Assembly (NCBI RefSeq): GCF_023061285.1
Contig: NZ_JAKGAM010000006.1
Span: 124,001-188,000 of the forward strand
Length of the DNA stretch: 64,000 nt
Origin: Chromohalobacter nigrandesensis
GTDB lineage: Bacteria; Pseudomonadota; Gammaproteobacteria; Pseudomonadales; Halomonadaceae
Direction: 5' to 3'
Part shown: piece after piece, positions 38,761 to 48,560 of the stretch
How the letters are laid out: each line of letters starts with the position of its first letter
How positions within the stretch are numbered: position 1 is the first letter of the stretch
The notes under the pieces: model-generated
What the model saw: the letters and a program-made list of their open reading frames with translations, nothing else
Databases searched by the model: none
Told to the model about the DNA's origin: nothing
Made by a program: the position numbers and the translations under genes

Positions 38761-39108
38761 ATGGTCACGCTCTACGGCATCAAGACCTGCGACACCTGCC
38801 GCAAGGCGCGCCGCACACTCGACGACCTGGGCATCGCGTATCGTTATCATGACCTGCGCGAGGACGGCCTCGATGCCGCACGGCTGGATGCCTTCCTAGC
38901 ACGCAGCGACTGGAACACGCTGCTCAACACGCGCAGCACCACCTGGCGCGGACTGGACGACGCCGACAAGCGCGATCTCGACGCCGAGCGGGCCCGCGCG
39001 CTGCTGCTGGCGCATCCGACGCTGCTCAAGCGTCCCGTGCTGGAAACGCCGGAACACTTCCTGGTGGGCTTCAAGGCCGACGCCTATCGCGCCTTGCAGG
39101 CAGCCTAG
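38761..39108 (+). CDS. ArsC/Spx-family thioredoxin-fold protein (YffB-like)
   Basis: A 115-residue protein starting MVTLYGIKTCDTCRKA, with Cys10 and Cys13 forming a CxxC motif, then RPVLETPEHFLVGF. This matches the YffB/ArsC-like family found beside dapE or dapD in many proteobacteria. It should not be called an arsenate reductase: no ars genes are nearby and the location is a lysine operon. Its function is unknown. A strong GAGGAGG lies 6 nt before the ATG. Confidence 0.85.
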   Translation: MVTLYGIKTCDTCRKARRTLDDLGIAYRYHDLREDGLDAARLDAFLARSDWNTLLNTRSTTWRGLDDADKRDLDAERARALLLAHPTLLKRPVLETPEHFLVGFKADAYRALQAA

Positions 39109-39167
39109 GTGCCCACCGGCATCATACGTATCGCATCCCTTTTTACCTGACCCACGAGGACTTCCCC

Positions 39168-40193
39168 ATGCTGAGCTTCGCTCTCGGAATCGGCCATCAG
39201 AACACCCAAGGCGAGTGGCTGGACGTCTACTACCCGACGCCGCTACTCAACCCCGATGACGCGCTGGTCGCGGCGGCACGCCAGGCGCTGAATGCGCCGG
39301 CGGGCAACACCGTGGTCAGCTTCCTGCCCGAGCACGGCCAGGCACTCGCCGAGGCACTACGCCAGGCCGGTGGTACCGAGCAAGCCGAATTGGCCGAGGC
39401 CTTCTCCGCCGGCCAGCGGCCCCTCGTCGCGGTTTTCCTCGACGAGGACAACGCGCCGGCCAGCGTGCCCGAGGTCTACCTCAAGCTGCACCTACTCTCG
39501 CATCGCCTGGTCAAGCCGCATGGCATCAAGCTCGACGGCATGTTCGGCCTGCTCAAGAACATCGCCTGGACCAACGAAGGCCCCATCGATGTCGACGAAC
39601 TCGGCGCACGTCGCCTCAAGGCACGCCTCGAAGGCCGCCCGCTCACGGTCGACTGCGTCGACAAGTTCCCCAAGATGGCCGATTACGTGGTGCCCAAGGG
39701 CGTGCGCATCGGCGACACCGCCCGCGTGCGCCTGGGCGCTTACCTCGGCGAAGGCACCACCGTCATGCATGAAGGCTTCTGCAACTTCAATGCCGGCACC
39801 GAAGGTCCGGGCATGGTGGAAGGACGCATTTCCGCCGGGGTAGTGATCGGCAAGGGCTCGGATCTCGGCGGCGGCTGCTCGACCATGGGCACTCTCTCGG
39901 GCGGCGGCAACATCATCATCGCCATCGGCGAGGGTTGCCTGATCGGTGCCAACGCCGGCATCGGCATCCCGCTGGGCGACCGCTGCACGGTGGAAGCCGG
40001 CCTTTACATCACCGCCGGTGCCAAGATCGCCGTGCTCGACGATCAGGGCGAGCTGGTACGTACCGTCAGCGGCCGCGACCTGGCCAACCAGAGCGATCTG
40101 CTGCTACGTCGCAACTCGCAGAACGGCCGCATCGAGTGCTTGACCAACAAGAGCGCCGTAGCGCTCAACGAGGCACTGCATGCCCACAACTGA
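39168..40193 (+). CDS. dapD: 2,3,4,5-tetrahydropyridine-2,6-dicarboxylate N-succinyltransferase
   Basis: A 341-residue enzyme of the longer Pseudomonas/actinobacterial DapD type rather than the 274-residue E. coli type. An N-terminal domain ([20 protein letters not shown]) precedes a left-handed beta-helix ([34 protein letters not shown]). It succinylates tetrahydrodipicolinate in lysine/DAP synthesis. GAGGA is 8 nt upstream. It overlaps dapE by 14 nt. Confidence 0.96.
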   Translation: MLSFALGIGHQNTQGEWLDVYYPTPLLNPDDALVAAARQALNAPAGNTVVSFLPEHGQALAEALRQAGGTEQAELAEAFSAGQRPLVAVFLDEDNAPASVPEVYLKLHLLSHRLVKPHGIKLDGMFGLLKNIAWTNEGPIDVDELGARRLKARLEGRPLTVDCVDKFPKMADYVVPKGVRIGDTARVRLGAYLGEGTTVMHEGFCNFNAGTEGPGMVEGRISAGVVIGKGSDLGGGCSTMGTLSGGGNIIIAIGEGCLIGANAGIGIPLGDRCTVEAGLYITAGAKIAVLDDQGELVRTVSGRDLANQSDLLLRRNSQNGRIECLTNKSAVALNEALHAHN

Positions 40194-41337
40194 TCGCACC
40201 ACGCCAGCGTCCCCGACCCTGGCGCTGGCCTTCGAGTTGCTGCGTCGTCGTTCGGTGACCCCGGACGACGCCGGCTGCCAGGCGCTGATGATCGCGCGCC
40301 TGGAGCAGTTGGGATTTCATATCGAACGCCTGCGCATCGGCGAGGTGGACAACGTCTGGGCCACACGTGGTGACAACGGCCCCATGCTGGTGTTCGCCGG
40401 GCATACCGATGTGGTACCCACCGGCCCCGAAAGCGACTGGGAGCATCCGCCCTTCGAGCCGTGCATCGACGCCGAAGGCATGCTCTGCGGACGCGGCGCG
40501 GCGGACATGAAAGGCAGCCTGGCGGCGATGATCACCGCCGTGGAAGACTTCCTCGCCACGCATCCGGCGCATCCCGGCCGACTCGGCTTTCTGATCACCG
40601 CCGACGAGGAAGGCCCCGCCGTTCACGGCACCCGCGCCGTGGTCGAGCACCTGCGCGAGCGCGGCATCGCCCCGGATTACTGCATCGTCGGCGAACCCTC
40701 GTCCAGCGAGCGCCTGGGCGATACCCTCAAGAACGGGCGCCGCGGTTCGCTGGGTGGCGTGCTGCGCGTCAAGGGCATCCAAGGCCATGTCGCCTACCCG
40801 CACCTGGCGCGCAATCCCGTGCACGAGGCGACCCCGGCACTGGCCGCGCTGGCTGCCGAGCACTGGGATACCGGCAACGACTTCTTCCCCGCGACCAGTT
40901 TCCAGATCTCCAACCTCCAGGCCGGCACCGGTGCGACCAACGTGATTCCCGGTCAACTGGAGGTGGTCTTCAATTTCCGCTTCTCCACAGAGGTCACCGC
41001 CGAGGCATTGAAGGCACGCACCGCCGAGATCCTGGACGCTTTCGCACTCGACTACACGCTCGACTGGACGCTCAACGGTGAGCCCTTCCTCACAGCCGGA
41101 GGCGCCCTGGTCGATGCCACCGTGGCCAGCGTGGAAGACATGCTGGGCTATCGGCCGCAACTGTCGACCGGCGGCGGCACCTCGGATGGCCGCTTCGTCG
41201 CCACGCTCGGTGCACAAGTCATCGAACTCGGCCCGACCAACGCCACGATACACAAGGTCGATGAGCGCATTCGCGCCGCCGACCTGGAGACGCTGAGCCG
41301 TCTCTATGCGACCATCATGCAACGCTTGCTTACCTGA
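40180..41337 (+). CDS. dapE: Succinyl-diaminopimelate desuccinylase
   Basis: A 385-residue M20 di-zinc amidohydrolase producing LL-diaminopimelate. The metal and catalytic motifs are [32 protein letters not shown] and the dimerisation lid region [13 protein letters not shown]. The C-terminal [12 protein letters not shown] carries the last ligand. It is translationally coupled to dapD. Confidence 0.97.
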   Translation: MPTTDRTTPASPTLALAFELLRRRSVTPDDAGCQALMIARLEQLGFHIERLRIGEVDNVWATRGDNGPMLVFAGHTDVVPTGPESDWEHPPFEPCIDAEGMLCGRGAADMKGSLAAMITAVEDFLATHPAHPGRLGFLITADEEGPAVHGTRAVVEHLRERGIAPDYCIVGEPSSSERLGDTLKNGRRGSLGGVLRVKGIQGHVAYPHLARNPVHEATPALAALAAEHWDTGNDFFPATSFQISNLQAGTGATNVIPGQLEVVFNFRFSTEVTAEALKARTAEILDAFALDYTLDWTLNGEPFLTAGGALVDATVASVEDMLGYRPQLSTGGGTSDGRFVATLGAQVIELGPTNATIHKVDERIRAADLETLSRLYATIMQRLLT

Positions 41338-41345
41338 GGTCCGCC

Positions 41346-41735
41346 GTGGAGCGCTACCCCGACATCGAGATCTATCTAGCCGAGGCCGACATCGAGGCCG
41401 TGCAACGCTGGCTCGCCGGACACTTCGACGAACGGCCCACGCTGGTCAAGCGCGGCAAGGCCCAATGGCAGACACGGGCACGCCACGCCGACAACGAGGT
41501 ACCGATCCTGCTGGTGACCCATGCTGCCGACGGCTTCGCCAGCCTGTGGTTCGACAGTCCGCACACCCCCTGGCCGCGCGACGTGGACTGCGCGCGTGAT
41601 GCCGCACGGGCGCTCGGCTGCGAGGTGCGTTGCTCGTTGGGCGGGTGGCAGCCCGGCGACGAGCCGGACCGCTTCTGGCGGGTCCGCGCGGACGGCGAGG
41701 AAGGCGCGATCGACTGGCCGGATTCAGGGCAATAG
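41346..41735 (+). CDS. Conserved hypothetical protein downstream of dapE
   Basis: A 129-residue protein beginning at a GTG, with GAGGT overlapping the dapE stop. It is acidic and Trp-rich (WFDSPHTPWPRDVDCARDA, then a final RFWRVRADGEEG), without signal peptide or membrane segment. Similar small proteins follow dapE in other gammaproteobacteria as far as I recall. I cannot assign a function. Confidence 0.7.
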   Translation: MERYPDIEIYLAEADIEAVQRWLAGHFDERPTLVKRGKAQWQTRARHADNEVPILLVTHAADGFASLWFDSPHTPWPRDVDCARDAARALGCEVRCSLGGWQPGDEPDRFWRVRADGEEGAIDWPDSGQ

Positions 41736-41814
41736 ACGACGCATGACGTGAAACGCCCCGTCCAATACAGTGATCGGACGGGGCGTTGTCATGCCTGCGT
41801 GGCAGGGTCTGCGG

Positions 41815-42282
41815 TCAGGAAATCACGGTCACATCATCGGCCTGCAGGCCGCGCTCGTTTTCGGTCACGTGATAGCGGACCTTCTGTCCTTCCGCGAGCG
41901 TGCGATGTCCCTTGCCGCGGATGGCACGAAAATGCACGAACACGTCCTCGCCGCTATCGCGGGTGATGAAGCCATACCCTTTGTTGACGTTGAACCACTT
42001 CACTTCGCCGATCTCGCGGTCGTCGTTTTCCAACTCGGCGAGATGCGCCAGCTGCCGCGACTGCGGGGCCAGGGCTTGTGTGCTCAGCGTTCCCAGCAAC
42101 AGCAGCACGAACACGGCCAAGGCCGTGGCACTGTAGGCGATGGCGATGCCATCGGCTTCCAGCAGCAGGGAAAACTCCAGTACGCTGCCGCTCAGCGTCA
42201 CGAACAGCGCGATCAACAGTGGAGAAGGAATGGCCAACAGGACACTGATAAGACTACAACGTAGGAATACCTTACGATTCAT
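41815..42282 (-). CDS. Membrane-anchored cold-shock-domain protein
   Basis: A 155-residue protein with two hydrophobic helices (about 8-34 and 46-68) followed by a linker and a complete cold-shock domain (about 91-155). The RNA-binding motifs are RNP1 KGYGFIT (101-107) and RNP2 DVFVHF (113-118). Soluble Csp proteins are about 70 residues; here the domain would sit on the cytoplasmic side of the membrane. The ATG at 42282 is chosen because the upstream open frame to 42465 is rich in Cys and Arg and unlike a protein. Divergent from slyX. Confidence 0.88.
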   Translation of the reverse strand: MNRKVFLRCSLISVLLAIPSPLLIALFVTLSGSVLEFSLLLEADGIAIAYSATALAVFVLLLLGTLSTQALAPQSRQLAHLAELENDDREIGEVKWFNVNKGYGFITRDSGEDVFVHFRAIRGKGHRTLAEGQKVRYHVTENERGLQADDVTVIS

Positions 42283-42372
42283 GGACCTCGATATCTCTTG
42301 TTGTCCGATGGAAATGCTCCTTGGCGCCTGAGCGCGTCCAGAGCCGACATGGGTTGCGCAGTCACTACATAC

Positions 42373-42414
42373 ACGACGTGATCCACACAACGTGATGAAC
42401 ACAACGTTTGAACG
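42373..42414. repeat. Three imperfect 14-bp tandem repeats between csp-like gene and slyX
   Basis: ACACGACGTGATCC (42373-42386), ACACAACGTGATGA (42387-42400) and ACACAACGTTTGAA (42401-42414) lie head to tail in the divergent intergenic region. They could be repeated regulator sites or a decayed tandem duplication. No known consensus is matched. Confidence 0.6.
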
Positions 42415-42449
42415 CAATGCGCTTGAATGCATTGCATAAGGTGCCAGAA

Positions 42450-42719
42450 ATGAACGGTGACACACCGTCGAAAGATTCTAGCATGACCGAGGACGTCACG
42501 CGCGACCGCCTCGACGCACTGGAGTCCCGGCTCGCCTATCAGGAAGACTGGCTGGACACGCTCGACCAGGCTCTGGCCGCGCAGGACCGCCGCGTAGCCC
42601 AGCTCGAACGTACCAATGACATGCTGCGCGAACGCCTGCGGAACCTGCGTCAAAGTGTCGATCATATGAGCGATGACGACGCCCCAACGCCTAGCGACGA
42701 GATTCCTCCCCATTACTGA
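42450..42719 (+). CDS. slyX: SlyX family protein
   Basis: An 89-residue protein, mostly a coiled coil ([20 protein letters not shown]), ending in the family's invariant PPHY. The ATG at 42450 has AAGGTG with good spacing. ATG 42483 would give 78 residues, nearer to E. coli SlyX. The function is unknown in all species I know. Confidence 0.88.
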   Translation: MNGDTPSKDSSMTEDVTRDRLDALESRLAYQEDWLDTLDQALAAQDRRVAQLERTNDMLRERLRNLRQSVDHMSDDDAPTPSDEIPPHY

Positions 42720-42750
42720 GCGACGACTGCCTCGGCCGTTGGCACATGGC

Positions 42751-44301
42751 TCAGGCGTGCTGGGGCTTTTTCAGCAGCAGAATCAACGGCGCCACCAACA
42801 GGTAAAGCGCGCCTAGCCACAGGAAGATATCGTTGTAGGCCATGACCATGCTCTGCTCGAGCAGGGTGCGTGCCATCATCTCGACCGAGGCCGTCTGTGG
42901 GTCGCCGGTCGACGCCAGTAGCTGCTGATACTGCGCCTGGGTCGCGTTGACCACCTCGCGGCCTTGATCGATGGCAGGAATCAACTGATTCCAGTGGTAG
43001 TCCTCCCGCCAGTCGCGAATCGTGTCCAGCAACGCCAGGCCCACCGCCCCGCCGAGGTTACGCATCACGTTGAACAGACCACTGGCATTGCCAACCTCGC
43101 TCGGCGGCAAGGTACCGAAGGCGATGCGCGAGGTCGGGATCAGGCACATCACCAATCCTATGCCGCGCACCACCTGCGGCCAGAAGAAGGCGTCGAAACC
43201 CGACTCGGCCGTCAGATTGGCATTCATCACCGTGCCGATACCGGTCAGCAGCATCCCCAGCAGCAGCAAGGCACGCAGGTCGACCTTGTCCGAGGCACGC
43301 CCGACCAGTGGCGCGGTCAAGAACATCGCCACCCCGGTCACGATCATCACCTCGCCGATCTGCAGGGCCGAATAGCCGCGCACGTTGCCCAGAAACAGCG
43401 GCAGCAGGTACACCAGGCCGTAGAGCCCGATCCCCACCACGAATCCTAGCCACGCCCCCACGGCGAAATTGAGATTGACGAAGGCTCGCAAGTCGACGAT
43501 GGGATGACGATGGCGTAGCGCACGCCAGAAGAACCCCACCGAGGTGAGCGCGCAGACGATGGCGGCGATGAGGATCGTACGGCTGGCGAACCAGTCGTCG
43601 CCGGGGCCTTCCTCGAGCGAAAACTCCAGCGTGCCCAGAAACAGTGCCAAGAGTGCCAGGCCGATGAGATCGAGATGACGCAGCGCACGATGATCGGGAC
43701 GGTCGATGTCCAGAAGCCGCCATACCGCCACCGACACCAGCACACCAGGCACGAGATTGGCGAGAAACAACCAATGCCAGCTCGCGAACTCGGTGATGTA
43801 GCCACCCACGGTCGGCCCGATCGACGGCGCCAGGGTCGCCACCAAGCCCATTACACCCTGCACCGTACCCATCATGCGCCGCGGAAAGACACTGAAACTG
43901 ATGGCATAGGCGATGGGAATCATCGCCCCGCCCATGAATCCCTGGATAGCGCGCAGCACGATCAGCGATTCAATGGAATTGGCCATGGCGCAGCCGAGGC
44001 TCGCCAGCGTGAAGCCCAGGCACGAGCCCACGAGCGCGACGCGGGTGGAAAGAATCCGCGTCAGCATCCCCGACAGCGGGATCATGATGATCTCGGCGAT
44101 CAGATAAGAGGTCTGAACCCAGGAGATCTCGTCGGCGCTGGCCGAGACCCCGGCCTGAATCTCGTTGAGGGAACTGGCGACGATCTGGATATCCAGGATC
44201 GCCATGAACATCCCGAACACCGCCGCCACGAAGGCCAGTTGGGTGCGTCGTGAAGGGGCTTCCTGGGGGCCCGACGCGTCGCTTGCGGTCGCCTCGGCCA
44301 T
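42751..44301 (-). CDS. emrB: DHA2-family MFS multidrug efflux permease (EmrB type)
   Basis: A 516-residue, 14-helix major facilitator. MFMAILDIQIVASSLNEIQ and WVQTSYLIAEIIMIPLSG are typical EmrB N-terminal motifs. It starts one base after the emrA stop, so the two form a unit. With EmrA and an outer-membrane TolC it would export hydrophobic drugs or uncouplers. No local MarR/TetR regulator is present. Confidence 0.9.
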   Translation of the reverse strand: MAEATASDASGPQEAPSRRTQLAFVAAVFGMFMAILDIQIVASSLNEIQAGVSASADEISWVQTSYLIAEIIMIPLSGMLTRILSTRVALVGSCLGFTLASLGCAMANSIESLIVLRAIQGFMGGAMIPIAYAISFSVFPRRMMGTVQGVMGLVATLAPSIGPTVGGYITEFASWHWLFLANLVPGVLVSVAVWRLLDIDRPDHRALRHLDLIGLALLALFLGTLEFSLEEGPGDDWFASRTILIAAIVCALTSVGFFWRALRHRHPIVDLRAFVNLNFAVGAWLGFVVGIGLYGLVYLLPLFLGNVRGYSALQIGEVMIVTGVAMFLTAPLVGRASDKVDLRALLLLGMLLTGIGTVMNANLTAESGFDAFFWPQVVRGIGLVMCLIPTSRIAFGTLPPSEVGNASGLFNVMRNLGGAVGLALLDTIRDWREDYHWNQLIPAIDQGREVVNATQAQYQQLLASTGDPQTASVEMMARTLLEQSMVMAYNDIFLWLGALYLLVAPLILLLKKPQHA

Positions 44302-45360
44302 CTAGCCGTCGTCCTCGGCGTCGGGATCGAGATCGCGCGTATCCACCGACGGCACCACCGAGAGGCCATCGCGCAAGCGCTCCAGGCCATCATCCGGGCC
44401 CGTCACACGGATGCGCACCGGCACCCGCTGGACGATCTTGTTGAAGTTGCCGGTGGCGTTATCCTGCGGCAACAGGCTGAAACGCGAGCCCGTGGCGGGC
44501 GCCAGACTATCGACGACGCCCTCGAACTCGGTATCGGGATAGGCATCGACGTGCAACGACACAGACTGCCCCGGCCGCATGCGCTCGGTCTGGGTTTCCT
44601 TGTAGTTGGCAATGACGTAGGCCGAGCGAATCGGCACCAACTGCATCAAGGTCAACGACGGCTGGGCTAGCGTGCCGACCTCGACCGTCTTGTTACCGAT
44701 CACGCCGGCCACCGGTGCCGTCAGGCGAGTCTTGTCGAGTTGGTGACGCGCGTTGTCGACATCGGCACGGGCGGATTCGATGTTGGCCTCGGCACTGTCG
44801 CTTTCGGCCTCGAGCACGTCGAGCTGCTTGCGCGACGACGACAGCGTGGCGCGCCGCGCCGCGAGCGTCGCTTCCGCCACCTGCACGGCCGCCTGATCGT
44901 CCTGGTACTCTTGCTGAGAGGCGTAGTTCTTCTCCGCCAGACGCTTCGAGCGCTCGAGATGCAAGCGTGCCTGTTCCAGATCCGCCTGCGCTGAGGTCAC
45001 CTGAGCCTTGGCCTCATCGATCGACGCGCGCTGTTGCTCGACCTGGCGCTTGGCACTGACGGCGTTGGCCTGGGCCACGGCCAGCGCCGCCTGGGCCTGA
45101 GCAAGTTGAGACTGGGCATCGCTGGGGTCGAGCTTCACCAGAATATCGCCGGCCTCGACCCGCTGGTTGTCGGACACCGCCACCTCGTCGACACGCCCGC
45201 TGACCTCGGCACGCACCGCAACACTATCGGCATGCACGTAGGCGTTATCGGTCTCTTCGAAGAAACGGCCGGTCTGCCACCAGTGTATCCCCCACGCGAG
45301 GGCCGCCAGCACCAACACGACCAAGGCCAGCGCCGTATAAAGTCGCTTCTTGATTTTCAT
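44302..45360 (-). CDS. emrA: HlyD/EmrA-family membrane fusion protein
   Basis: A 352-residue adaptor with an N-terminal membrane anchor (about 8-28) and a beta-barrel/lipoyl half motif (AEVSGRVDEVAVSDNQRVEAGD). A long alpha-helical hairpin (about 90-210) and the second lipoyl half (LTAPVAGVIGNKTVEVGTL) follow. It bridges EmrB to TolC. It is the first gene of the emrAB unit. Confidence 0.9.
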   Translation of the reverse strand: MKIKKRLYTALALVVLVLAALAWGIHWWQTGRFFEETDNAYVHADSVAVRAEVSGRVDEVAVSDNQRVEAGDILVKLDPSDAQSQLAQAQAALAVAQANAVSAKRQVEQQRASIDEAKAQVTSAQADLEQARLHLERSKRLAEKNYASQQEYQDDQAAVQVAEATLAARRATLSSSRKQLDVLEAESDSAEANIESARADVDNARHQLDKTRLTAPVAGVIGNKTVEVGTLAQPSLTLMQLVPIRSAYVIANYKETQTERMRPGQSVSLHVDAYPDTEFEGVVDSLAPATGSRFSLLPQDNATGNFNKIVQRVPVRIRVTGPDDGLERLRDGLSVVPSVDTRDLDPDAEDDG

Positions 45361-45569
45361 ATACCCAGTTCACCGGACGGTCTACACAGGTCGTACAGGA
45401 TACACTAATCCATCCGCGGGACGCTCGGGGGAACCGCCCAGGCATGGCTAAAGGCGGATCGCGGCATGTGCTAGCAACCCGGCGCTGTACTCATCCGCAC
45501 AAGCTGATACTCTTCGCGAATGCTGCCGCGTCTCATCCGCACCCGGTCCCGCCCTAGAGGAGCCGTCAC

Positions 45570-47273
45570 GTGACGATCTTCACTTCCCTACGCACTGATT
45601 CGCGTCACACTCGCTGGCGGCCGCATCTCGATCATTGGACATTGATCACGCTCGGCGTGGCATTGATCGTTGCCTTGCCGGTAATCACCGTACTGGCACA
45701 TATGTGGCTACCCACGCACGGTATCTGGACCCATCTCGCCAGTACCGTACTCGGCGGCTATCTCGCCAATACCCTGTGGTTGGTGCTGGGCGTTGGTGTC
45801 GGCACGACCCTCATCGGGACCGGTACCGCCTGGCTGATCACCATGTGCCGCTTTCCCGGGCGACGCCTGTTCGAATGGGCGCTGCTGCTCCCTCTGGCGG
45901 TGCCGACCTACGTCATCGCTTACGCGTATACGGATTTTCTGCAATACGCCGGCCCCCTGCAGAGCGAATTGCGCGCCCTCTTCGGCTGGGAGAGCGACGA
46001 TTATTGGTTTCCACGCATTCGCTCCCTGGGCGGTGCCATCACGGTCATCACGCTGGTTCTTTATCCTTACGTCTACCTGCTCACCCGGGCGACATTTCTC
46101 GAACAGTCGGCCTGCGTGCTGGACGTCGGTCGCACGCTCGGACGCGGCCCCTGGCGACTCTTTGCCACCATCGCCGTACCGCTCGCGCGACCGGCCATCA
46201 TCGGCGGAGTCTCGCTAGTGCTGATGGAAACCCTCAATGAGTTCGGCGCGGTCCAGTTCTTCGGCGTGGACACCTTCACCACCGGCATCTATCGCACCTG
46301 GTTCGGCATGGGCGAACCGATTGCCGCGGCTCAGCTTGCCGCCTGCCTACTGGTATTCGTACTCGTAGTGGTTGCGCTGGAGCGCGTATCACGCGGAAAA
46401 CGTCGCTACTTCCACACTACCGGCCGCTATCGCCAGCTACCCGAATTCTCGCTCAATGGATGTCGCGCCTGGGGCGCCTTTCTCGCCTGTCTGCTGCCTA
46501 TCGGCGTCGGGTTTCTTCTTCCCAGCGCGATTCTCGCCGAGCTCGCGCTGGAGACGGGCGATAGCGTACTCGGCACTCGATTTTTCGATTTCGCCGGCAA
46601 CAGCTTGCTGCTCGCCGCCTTTTCGGCGATTGTCGCCGTGGGGCTGGCCGTCATATTGAGTTATGGCGTGCGCCTGCATCCCGGACGTCCGACCCGCATG
46701 GCCACACGTATCGCCGCCATGGGCTATGCCGTACCCGGCTCGGTGGTCGCCGTGGGAATTCTGATCCCGCTCACCTGGGTCGATCGACACCTCTACTCGC
46801 TGCTGAACGGCGGTCTCGGTTTCGACGTCGGCTTACTGTTGAGCGGATCGGCGTTCATTCTGATTTACGCTTATGTCGTGCGCTTCCTGGCGGTCTCGTT
46901 CAATACCGTGGAGGCAAGTCTGGGCAAGGTCACGCCCGCCATGGATGCCGCTGCGCGCACACTGGGGCAAACCGCCAGCGGCACGCTGCACCACGTACAT
47001 GCTCCGCTGATGCGAGGCAGCCTGTTGGCCGCTGCCTTGCTGGTATTCGTCGATGTCATGAAGGAATTGCCCGCAACGGTGATCCTGCGCCCATTCGATT
47101 TCGACACCCTCGCCGTTCGAGCGCACAACCTCGCGGCCGACGAACGCCTCGCGGAAGCAGCGTCCTCGTCATTGGCCATCGTCATGGTAGGCGTGATACC
47201 GGTCATTCTCTTGAGCCGTGCCATTCGTCACTCGCGTCCCGGCGCTTCAAGCGGGAAACGCGAAGCATTGTGA
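45570..47273 (+). CDS. fbpB: Ferric-iron ABC transporter permease (FbpB/SfuB type)
   Basis: A 567-residue fused permease with two binding-protein-dependent transport domains, about 12 membrane helices, and two EAA-like loops: ALDVGRTLGRGP-type (around residue 185) and AARTLGQTASGTLHHVHAPL (around 465). This double-length layout is characteristic of Fe3+ permeases. It is convergent with, and overlaps by 27 nt, the ATPase gene, and its binding protein lies beyond. It is therefore transcribed separately from its partners. Confidence 0.88.
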   Translation: MTIFTSLRTDSRHTRWRPHLDHWTLITLGVALIVALPVITVLAHMWLPTHGIWTHLASTVLGGYLANTLWLVLGVGVGTTLIGTGTAWLITMCRFPGRRLFEWALLLPLAVPTYVIAYAYTDFLQYAGPLQSELRALFGWESDDYWFPRIRSLGGAITVITLVLYPYVYLLTRATFLEQSACVLDVGRTLGRGPWRLFATIAVPLARPAIIGGVSLVLMETLNEFGAVQFFGVDTFTTGIYRTWFGMGEPIAAAQLAACLLVFVLVVVALERVSRGKRRYFHTTGRYRQLPEFSLNGCRAWGAFLACLLPIGVGFLLPSAILAELALETGDSVLGTRFFDFAGNSLLLAAFSAIVAVGLAVILSYGVRLHPGRPTRMATRIAAMGYAVPGSVVAVGILIPLTWVDRHLYSLLNGGLGFDVGLLLSGSAFILIYAYVVRFLAVSFNTVEASLGKVTPAMDAAARTLGQTASGTLHHVHAPLMRGSLLAAALLVFVDVMKELPATVILRPFDFDTLAVRAHNLAADERLAEAASSSLAIVMVGVIPVILLSRAIRHSRPGASSGKREAL

Positions 47274-48368
47274 CGGCTCCAACTGTAAGGCCACCGACTG
47301 CCCGGCGCGGGGCAAAAAGACACCCGGCACCTGGGCATGCCAATGCACCTCCTGTCCCTTTTCATCGGGAACGGCAAGGTGCAGCAGGCTGCTTCGCCCC
47401 AACAATTTGGCCATGACCACGCGCGCGAATATGCCGACATCGCCTACCGGGCGTTCCATTAAAGCGCCATCGTGCGTCACACGGAGCGCTTCCGGGCGAA
47501 CCATCACTCGTGCCCGCGACCCTTCCGCCAACGCTGGTGCAGCCACCCCACCCGCCGGCGTCATTACCTTCGCCTCGCGCACTTCACCGACCCACTCGTT
47601 GACGGCCCCGAAGAATGTCACCACGAACGGCGTCTGCGGCTGACAATACAATTGATACGGTGTCCCCCACTGCACCACGCGCCCTTCACGCATCAAGGCA
47701 ATACGATCGGCCATGAACATCGCCTCTTCGGGATCGTGGGTGACCAGCAAGGTACCCGCTCCCACGCGCTTGAGGGCATGCAGGGTATCATCGCGGATCT
47801 GCTCGCGCAGACGCGCATCGAGACTCGAAAACGGCTCGTCCAGCAGCATCAACCGCGGCTCCGGCGCCAACGCACGCGCCAATGCGACGCGCTGTTGCTG
47901 ACCGCCCGAGAGCATGTGCGGATAGGTATCGGCACGTGCTGCCATGCCCAGTTGTTCGAGCCACTGCATCGCCCGAGCACGTCGCTGCGACGGTGGGAGG
48001 TTATCGAGCCCGAACGCGACGTTTTCCAGCACACTGAGATGGGGAAACAGTGCGGCCTCCTGGAAAGCCAGCCCCACACCGCGTTTTTCCGGGGGCACGT
48101 GGTGGCCCTCGGCTTCATCCAGCATCTCCTCACCCAGGCGAAGCTCCCCATGCTGCAAGCGCTCGAGCCCCGCCGCGATCCGCAACAAAGTCGTCTTGCC
48201 ACAGCCAGAAGGGCCCAGCAGACATACCACCTCCCCGGGCATGACCTCGAGACTGACATCATCGACGGCCAGATGCTCGGCATAGGCGTGCCGCACCCGC
48301 TGCAGAGACAAACGAGAAGCCGGCATCCCGGTGGATGACGCGAGAGGAATATCCAGTAAGCGGTGCAT
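47247..48368 (-). CDS. fbpC: Ferric-iron ABC transporter ATPase (FbpC type)
   Basis: A 373-residue ATPase with Walker A GPSGCGKTT (52-60), signature LSGGQQQRVALARAL and Walker B LMLLDEPFSSLD. A C-terminal TOBE region follows (MVRPEALRVTHDG). The ATG at 48368 is one of several possible starts; ATG 48326 would remove 14 residues and no clear SD decides. It is divergent from the binding-protein gene and shares its promoter region. Confidence 0.88.
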   Translation of the reverse strand: MHRLLDIPLASSTGMPASRLSLQRVRHAYAEHLAVDDVSLEVMPGEVVCLLGPSGCGKTTLLRIAAGLERLQHGELRLGEEMLDEAEGHHVPPEKRGVGLAFQEAALFPHLSVLENVAFGLDNLPPSQRRARAMQWLEQLGMAARADTYPHMLSGGQQQRVALARALAPEPRLMLLDEPFSSLDARLREQIRDDTLHALKRVGAGTLLVTHDPEEAMFMADRIALMREGRVVQWGTPYQLYCQPQTPFVVTFFGAVNEWVGEVREAKVMTPAGGVAAPALAEGSRARVMVRPEALRVTHDGALMERPVGDVGIFARVVMAKLLGRSSLLHLAVPDEKGQEVHWHAQVPGVFLPRAGQSVALQLEPSQCFAFPA

Positions 48369-48560
48369 GACGGTAGTTAAGCCCAAGAATGACAAAGCGC
48401 CAGCATCTCATTCTGGCCTCGAGCCTTAACCCCAATAAAAATTCGCACTAGTAAACGATAATTAAACGCAATTAATTGACCGCCCCCACGGATTGGGCTT
48501 CAATACATAAATAAAATACGACTTATTATCATTCAATATATTACAAGGGAGCCTCACCTC
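48369..48560. promoter_or_regulatory. Divergent fbpC/fbpA promoter region with candidate Fur sites
   Basis: An AT-rich island in otherwise GC-rich DNA. TTATTATCATT (48523-48533) and GATAAT (48457-48462) resemble Fur half-sites (GATAAT / ATTATC), but neither is a full 19-bp match. Iron-repressed control of both flanking genes is inferred from their function and these sequences. Confidence 0.4.

Noticed and set aside
38761-39108. Arsenate reductase label for the CxxC thioredoxin-fold protein
   Set aside because: It is the YffB-like branch in a lysine operon with no arsenic genes; the name would mislead.
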